DNA of 57,911 bases from an uncultured bacterium. Its GTDB lineage: Bacteria > Bacillota > Clostridia > Oscillospirales > Oscillospiraceae. The stretch covers positions 1-57,911 of the forward strand of contig CASFCS010000015.1 in NCBI GenBank assembly GCA_949293245.1. Reading direction: 5' to 3'. Of this stretch, positions 53,973 to 57,911 are shown piece by piece (positions within the stretch are counted from its first letter, which is position 1; each line of letters opens with the position of its first letter). The notes beneath the pieces are model-generated. The model searched no databases, was not told the DNA's origin, and worked only from the letters and a program-made list of their open reading frames with translations. A program made the position numbers and the translations under genes.

Positions 53973-55538
53973 ATGAAATCCTCTCTCTCTCCGGGGGCGG
54001 TGCACAAGCAGTACGACGAGGGCTGCTCCGCCTTCCGGCGCTATATTGCCGACCCCACCACCCGGGTCCAGTTTTCCCGCGGGGTGGACGCCTTTATGCG
54101 GGAGTGCGCCCTGGGGGTATGGCAGAAGGACGGGGGTCTCTCCCCCCGCCATGTGGAGTACTACAACGCCATCTACTGCAAGGGCAACCAGGTGCCCACC
54201 ATTCTCTACTGGGAGCTGGCCTCCCAGGTGGAGGAGTACCCCGGCTTCCGCCTGCCCGACTTCTTCCGCCGCCTGGTGGAATATGACCGCCAGGGGGGTC
54301 ACGGGGCCAGCCGCCGCTTTGTGGACCTGTTCACCCTGAATCTGCTGATGCTCTCGGCGGTGGACGACGTGGTCAGCGAGGCGGAGGCCGCCTTTGTCAA
54401 TGCCTGTGCCGACTCTCTCACGGCCTACTGTGACAGCAAGGGGGTCCGGGGGGGTAAGGCGCCCCTGGACGTGCAGGACTTTGTCACCCGCCGGACCGAT
54501 GGCTCCCCCGTGAAAACCGGCCGGCCGGAGGAGGCCCCGGTGATCCCGGACACCCCCGCCTCCGCCGCCGTGGGGGAGGGGAAGGCGGAGACCCAGAGCG
54601 CCCCCAAGGAGGAGAAGAAGGAGCCCGAACCCACCCTGGAGGAGCTTCTGGCGGAGCTGGACAGCCTGTGCGGCCTGGAGAAGGTGAAGGCCGACGTGAA
54701 GAGCCTCATCAACCTGGTGAAGGTGCGCCGCCTGCGGCAGGAGGCGGGGCTCCCCGTGCCCCCCATGTCCCTCCACCTGGTGTTCATGGGCAACCCGGGC
54801 ACCGGCAAGACCACCGTGGCCCGGCTGCTGGCCAAGATCTACCACGCCATCGGGGTGCTCACCAAGGGGCAGCTGGTGGAGGTGGACCGCTCCGGCCTGG
54901 TGGCGGGCTTCGTGGGCCAGACCGCCCTCAAGACCAACGAGGTCATTCAGAAGGCCCTGGGGGGCGTCCTCTTCATCGATGAGGCCTACGCCCTCACCAG
55001 CCACGACAACCCCAACGACTTCGGCCAGGAGGCGGTGGAGGTGCTCCTCAAGGGCATGGAGGACCACCGGGACGACCTCATCGTCATTGTGGCGGGATAT
55101 ACCGACCTGATGGGGGAGTTTATCCACTCCAACCCCGGCCTGGAGAGCCGGTTCAACAAGTATTTCTACTTCGAGGATTACACCGGCGGCCAGCTCATGG
55201 AGATTTTCCGCTCCATCTGCAAAAAGCACGGCTACGTCCTGGACGAGGGCACCGACAAGGCCGCCGCCGCAGCTTTCGAGGAGATGTTCCTCCAGCGGGA
55301 CGAGAACTTCGGCAACGCCCGGGACGTGCGCAACATCTTCGAGCGGGCGGTGGCCCGCCAGGCCGACCGGGTGGCCACCCTGGAGAAGCCGGGCCGGGAG
55401 GACCTGATGACCCTCACCCTGGCGGACCTGGAGCTGGAGGAGGACCAGGAGAGCGCCCCGGCGGAAGAAAAGACCCCTTCTGCCCCCACCGGCAGCGGGG
55501 AGGAGAAGCCTGAGGAGGAGACTGGGGACAAAGCGTGA
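53973..55538 (+). CDS. CbxX/SpoVK-type AAA+ ATPase
   Basis: This 521-residue protein has an N-terminal region (about 1-180) ending in a TerB-like stretch (LSAVDDVVSEAEAAFVNACADSL), an acidic Pro/Glu-rich linker (about 180-220) and a C-terminal AAA+ ATPase of the CbxX/CfqX group: Walker A GNPGTGKTT (273-281), Walker B LFIDEAYA (333-340), then GLESRF (arginine finger region) and NARDVRNIFERAV. Relatives include SpoVK and rubisco activase CbbX, which remodel protein complexes. The start follows only a weak GAAAGTGA site. The target protein is unknown; the divergent Ig-like membrane gene is a candidate partner only by position. Confidence 0.88.
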   Translation: MKSSLSPGAVHKQYDEGCSAFRRYIADPTTRVQFSRGVDAFMRECALGVWQKDGGLSPRHVEYYNAIYCKGNQVPTILYWELASQVEEYPGFRLPDFFRRLVEYDRQGGHGASRRFVDLFTLNLLMLSAVDDVVSEAEAAFVNACADSLTAYCDSKGVRGGKAPLDVQDFVTRRTDGSPVKTGRPEEAPVIPDTPASAAVGEGKAETQSAPKEEKKEPEPTLEELLAELDSLCGLEKVKADVKSLINLVKVRRLRQEAGLPVPPMSLHLVFMGNPGTGKTTVARLLAKIYHAIGVLTKGQLVEVDRSGLVAGFVGQTALKTNEVIQKALGGVLFIDEAYALTSHDNPNDFGQEAVEVLLKGMEDHRDDLIVIVAGYTDLMGEFIHSNPGLESRFNKYFYFEDYTGGQLMEIFRSICKKHGYVLDEGTDKAAAAAFEEMFLQRDENFGNARDVRNIFERAVARQADRVATLEKPGREDLMTLTLADLELEEDQESAPAEEKTPSAPTGSGEEKPEEETGDKA

Positions 55539-55546
55539 AAAAATCC

Positions 55547-55575
55547 TTGCATCCCCGGTGGAAATCCTGTATAAT
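55547..55575 (+). promoter_or_regulatory. Promoter of the tRNA-Leu locus
   Basis: TTGCAT (55547-55552), 17 bases, perfect TATAAT (55570-55575). Transcription would begin near 55582, just before the broken tRNA. Confidence 0.85.
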
Positions 55576-55592
55576 GTCACTCGGTCCTATGG

Positions 55593-55637
55593 GCCGGTGT
55601 GATGAAATTGGTAGACGTAGTGGACTCAAAATCTTGT
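55593..55637 (+). pseudogene. Truncated tRNA-Leu (5' half only)
   Basis: The sequence starts gccggtgtgatgaaattgg, matching the acceptor 5' strand and D-arm of the intact tRNA-Leu that follows at 55780, and continues to the anticodon loop ctcaaaa. After that the anticodon stem does not pair, and no T-arm (GTTCGA) or 3' acceptor strand follows. The D-arm and anticodon stem differ at many positions from the intact gene, so it is a diverged remnant rather than a fresh copy. Confidence 0.75.
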
Positions 55638-55709
55638 TCGTCCATTCACAGGCGTTTTTGTAGGACCCTTGGTATTACAGCATATTTTCAACTGAATAAC
55701 AGCATTTGG

Positions 55710-55772
55710 TTTTAATATCCCTCCCGCATATCCCTCCAAAATCAGAGATATGCGGGATACAGGGAATTAAAA
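55710..55772. repeat. Large hairpin with direct repeats before the intact tRNA-Leu
   Basis: An outer arm (55710-55721 against 55762-55772, imperfect) and a perfect inner 11-bp arm (55722-55732 with 55747-55757) make one long hairpin. The left side contains two copies of atatccctcc (55715-55724 and 55728-55737), spaced 13 bp. The sequence is AT-rich, unlike the rest of the chromosome. Confidence 0.6.
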
Positions 55773-55779
55773 TATAAAT

Positions 55780-55864
55780 GCCGGTGTGGCGGAATTGGCA
55801 GACGCACCGCACTCAAAATGCGGCGGAGCAATCCGTGCCGGTTCGAGTCCGGCCACCGGCACCA
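55780..55864 (+). tRNA. tRNA-Leu (anticodon CAA)
   Basis: This 85-base tRNA has a complete cloverleaf: acceptor gccggtg/caccggc, D-arm with aattggcaga, anticodon stem ccgca/tgcgg with loop ctCAAaa, a long class II variable arm, T-arm ccggttcgagtccgg and encoded CCA. The CAA anticodon reads UUG codons. An integrase gene begins its 3' end only 39 bases downstream, so this is the probable attachment site of the element at the right end. Confidence 0.97.
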
Positions 55865-55872
55865 GAATTTTC

Positions 55873-55905
55873 AGCCCTGAACTTACAGAGTTCAGGGCTT
55901 TTTTA
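55873..55905 (+). terminator. Terminator of tRNA-Leu
   Basis: A perfect 11-bp stem (agccctgaact, 55873-55883 with 55889-55899), a 5-base loop and a T-run into 55904. The T-run overlaps the stop codon of the convergent integrase gene. Confidence 0.9.
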
Positions 55906-57408
55906 TTGCCCAATAGTCTGTACTCTGGTGTTTTGCGGGTAAAATGCGAGGATCGCATTTGCTGACGAAACCTTGCTGCTATAATCAAGGTGGGTGTAAA
56001 TATTCGATGTTGTTCCGATGTCGCTATGTCCCAGCCACTCCTGGATGTCCCTCAGACTGACACCGTTGGCGTAAAGAAGGCTGGCACAGCTATGGCGGAG
56101 ATCGTGGAAACGGATTTTTTTCAATCCGTGGTTTTTCAATACAATCTCGAAATGCTGTGTGATGAAGTTTGGTTTGACAAGTTCGCCCATTGCATTTACA
56201 TAGATATAATCCAGATATTTTTTGCAGTAGGCTGCACCGCATACCTTTTGATTGACAAGCTGCTCTTGTTTCAAGCGCCGCAGCAGTTCTTCAAAGGGTG
56301 GGACCAAAGGCAAGGTCCGGTAACTGGACTTTGTTTTCGTTCGGTCCTTCTGTACGGTGATGTTCTTGCCATCCACATTGACTTGCGTAACGGTGTGCTT
56401 TATGCTGATTGTCTTTTTTTCAAAGTCAATCGCATCCCATTTCAGTCCGACTACCTCGCTCCGCCGCAGTCCGTAAAATGCGGCCAGAATAACACCCAGC
56501 TCAATGGGGTCTCCCTTTACAGTCTTGAAAAGGATTTCGAGCTCTTGCTGGTTGTAAATCGTCGCAAGATATTTGTCTTTCCGGGGCCGCTCTACACGGT
56601 CAGCGGGGTTCGACTTAATTAGTCCGATCTGGAACGCATACTGCAAGCATTTACGGATGTTGGCGTGGCGATGGATTACGGTATTAGCCGTAAGCCCTTT
56701 ACCAAGCTCAGATTGATAGTAGTCCTGAATATGCTTGGGGTGCTTCTCCAGGTCCTGCAAGGTGAGCATTTTGTCTTTGAAGTACGGGACAATGCTTCCC
56801 TTAATGGAATTGGCGTAGGATGAATATGTGGTCAGCTCGACGCTGCTTTTCATCATTTCCAGCCATTCCAGAATAAAATCGGTAAAGAGTATGGGAGCTT
56901 CATCTGCACAGGGGTTGATATGAGCCACAGGGTTTTCCTTCAGCCATGTTAACTCAACGGCGTATTGAAATGCTGCCACGATTATCTCGTGGTATTGCAG
57001 CAGTTCCTGCGAAGAAGCCTCGTGTTCCTGTCTTTCATAGCGATAAAATGCCTCCAAATCTCGTCCAGACATTTTGAGCAAACCAATAGGATGTTTTTCA
57101 AAGAATGGCTCAATCTGACTTCTAACATTGTAGGCATATTCCGCGTATGTACTTGGGCTAAAGGAAAAAGCGTTCTCTTTCAGCCACTTACTCAAAAAAA
57201 TGTGAAACGGCATATCTGCGTTTTCCAGCAGATTTTCGGGATTAAATTCTTTTCGGGTTTTGAGCAGCATGGCTTCCGCCCGCTTCTTATTACCCTTTAC
57301 AGTAAGTCCTGTGCTGATGGATTTGCTTTTTCGCTTACCGTCAGCACCTTTCCAGCTTAATATCATCTGGAAATATCCATTTTGCTCTCTCAGGTGGCCT
57401 GCTACCAT
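55903..57408 (-). CDS. Tyrosine recombinase/integrase with two core-binding domains
   Basis: This 501-residue site-specific recombinase has the catalytic residues R315 (YGLRRSE), H435 and R438 (HDLRHS), H461 (WLGHSD) and Y471 (SNIYTHLD). The N-terminus starts with an AP2/arm-binding-like region (about 5-60). Two SAM-like core-binding domains appear in tandem (about 66-155 and 173-262), each with W-x-E, T-Y-x-x-Y, I-x-P-F/Y and a helical end; most integrases have one. The gene is AT-richer than its chromosomal neighbours. The third ATG of the ATGATGATG cluster (57408) is best spaced from GGAGG. It points at the tRNA-Leu. Confidence 0.93.
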   Translation of the reverse strand: MVAGHLREQNGYFQMILSWKGADGKRKSKSISTGLTVKGNKKRAEAMLLKTRKEFNPENLLENADMPFHIFLSKWLKENAFSFSPSTYAEYAYNVRSQIEPFFEKHPIGLLKMSGRDLEAFYRYERQEHEASSQELLQYHEIIVAAFQYAVELTWLKENPVAHINPCADEAPILFTDFILEWLEMMKSSVELTTYSSYANSIKGSIVPYFKDKMLTLQDLEKHPKHIQDYYQSELGKGLTANTVIHRHANIRKCLQYAFQIGLIKSNPADRVERPRKDKYLATIYNQQELEILFKTVKGDPIELGVILAAFYGLRRSEVVGLKWDAIDFEKKTISIKHTVTQVNVDGKNITVQKDRTKTKSSYRTLPLVPPFEELLRRLKQEQLVNQKVCGAAYCKKYLDYIYVNAMGELVKPNFITQHFEIVLKNHGLKKIRFHDLRHSCASLLYANGVSLRDIQEWLGHSDIGTTSNIYTHLDYSSKVSSANAILAFYPQNTRVQTIGQ

Positions 57409-57498
57409 CATCATTCCTCCTTTTTTGCAGCAGCTATATTCACCCGCTGTTGACGGTATCATGGTACCATCGCCCTGTAAATGCAGCAAGGATATGAA

Positions 57499-57720
57499 TT
57501 AGCTTCGTCTGATGATGTGCAAGTAGTTCAATATGTGAAGTTTGGGAATCTTGTAGGTTCGGCCCACGCGGAAATGTTCAATGCTGTTATCCTGCAACAA
57601 TCGGTAGGCAGACTTCTCGCTGACCCCCAGCATTTTACTCATTTGTGCGACGCTGACAATATCAGGATAGTTCGAAAAAACCATGCCGTAAGCGTCTTTT
57701 TGAGATATTGACATACTCAT
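57499..57720 (-). CDS. Excisionase-like HTH protein
   Basis: This small basic protein of 73 residues has a MerR/excisionase-type winged HTH: DIVSVAQMSKMLGVSEKSAYRLLQD, then HFRVGRTYKIPKLHILNYL. Such proteins help the integrase excise the element or read a target site. GGAGG lies eight bases before the ATG at 57720. It ends 90 bases before the integrase starts, in the same direction, the usual xis-int order. It could also be a general DNA-binding regulator of the element. Confidence 0.88.
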   Translation of the reverse strand: MSMSISQKDAYGMVFSNYPDIVSVAQMSKMLGVSEKSAYRLLQDNSIEHFRVGRTYKIPKLHILNYLHIIRRS

Positions 57721-57750
57721 AATCAGCACCTCCTCAGCGCGGAGAATGTC

Positions 57751-57818
57751 AAAATAGAAAAGCAGCCGTACCGATAAAGGTGAAGGTATATGCTAACCTG
57801 TAAATCGATACGGCTGCT
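57751..57818 (-). terminator. Probable terminator of a gene beyond the right edge
   Basis: A 10-bp stem (57761-57770 with 57809-57818) has a long loop and, on the minus strand, a tail of TTTCTATTTT. It would end a minus-strand transcript entering from beyond the window. The short open frame over this region has no ribosome site or recognisable features, and I see no gene in 57721-57911. Confidence 0.55.
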
Positions 57819-57911
57819 GTATTGTAATTTGATTTCTATTCGCCATATTTGCCACGCACCCCTGACGATGGGGACATTTCCGGTCTCCGCTGGCGCGGCT
57901 GTCATAACTCC

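Noticed and set aside
55593-55864. tRNA-Leu interrupted by an intron, the two halves joined
   Set aside because: The downstream copy is complete by itself, the D-arms of the two differ, and no group I intron core is present in the 140 bases between.
57723-57905. 60-residue minus-strand open frame at the right edge
   Set aside because: It runs through the probable terminator hairpin and has no ribosome site or domain.

Overview
The window is a very GC-rich stretch of chromosome from a spore-forming Firmicute. It most resembles the Oscillospiraceae group (Flavonifractor, Lawsonibacter or Oscillibacter-like gut anaerobes). Signs of this are sporulation and germination genes (GerMN protein, SpoVAC, DacF-type carboxypeptidase), a T-box leader, consensus sigma-A promoters, AGGAGG ribosome sites, and several small families otherwise seen mostly in Clostridia (DUF4250, the TSCPD four-cysteine family). 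The species cannot be fixed from sequence reading alone.

Layout. 1-5.8 kb: the 3' part of alaS, broken by a 16-bp tandem duplication, then a HIT protein, DUF4250, a ClC-type chloride transporter, a small membrane protein and, on the minus strand, a threonine aldolase. 5.8-19 kb: translation genes (glnS; an archaeal-type aspS with gatC-gatA-gatB behind an Asn-type T-box), an NSS sodium symporter, an ABC exporter with fused ATPase and permease, a family-4 uracil-DNA glycosylase and metY. 19-24.2 kb: a minus-strand operon of a ComEA-like protein, response regulator, histidine kinase and GerMN protein, diverging from dacF. 24.2-30 kb: a TSCPD protein with a minimal zincin, a SLOG-like protein diverging from two HTH regulators, an XRE-membrane protein and Tex.

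30-38 kb: an LTA-synthase-like sulfatase, a 2-hydroxyacid dehydrogenase diverging from an aldo/keto reductase, a lone spoVAC, and a minus operon of ATP-grasp, PHP phosphoesterase and polysaccharide deacetylase with SLH-like repeats. 38-46 kb: the phosphate regulon pstS-pstC-pstA-pstB-phoU, a 1-kb gene-free stretch full of hairpins, then a PhoP/PhoR-like pair. 46-55.5 kb: a MATE exporter, two tandem LTA-synthase paralogs with a FliB-like protein, a zinc-ribbon/Ig-like membrane protein and a CbxX-type AAA+ ATPase. 55.5 kb to the end: a broken tRNA-Leu, an intact tRNA-Leu(CAA), then the edge of an integrated element (tyrosine recombinase and excisionase) that is visibly AT-richer and runs off the window.

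The genes fit together in three ways. GlnRS charges tRNA-Gln directly, so GatCAB beside a probably non-discriminating AspRS is most simply an Asn-tRNA(Asn) route, which the apparent AAC specifier of the T-box supports. The pst-phoU-phoPR block is a self-contained phosphate-sensing unit with a candidate Pho box. Cell-envelope genes dominate the rest: three LTA-synthase-like enzymes, DacF, a WalRK-like pair, and the ATP-grasp/PHP/deacetylase operon, which is the least explained set of genes here.
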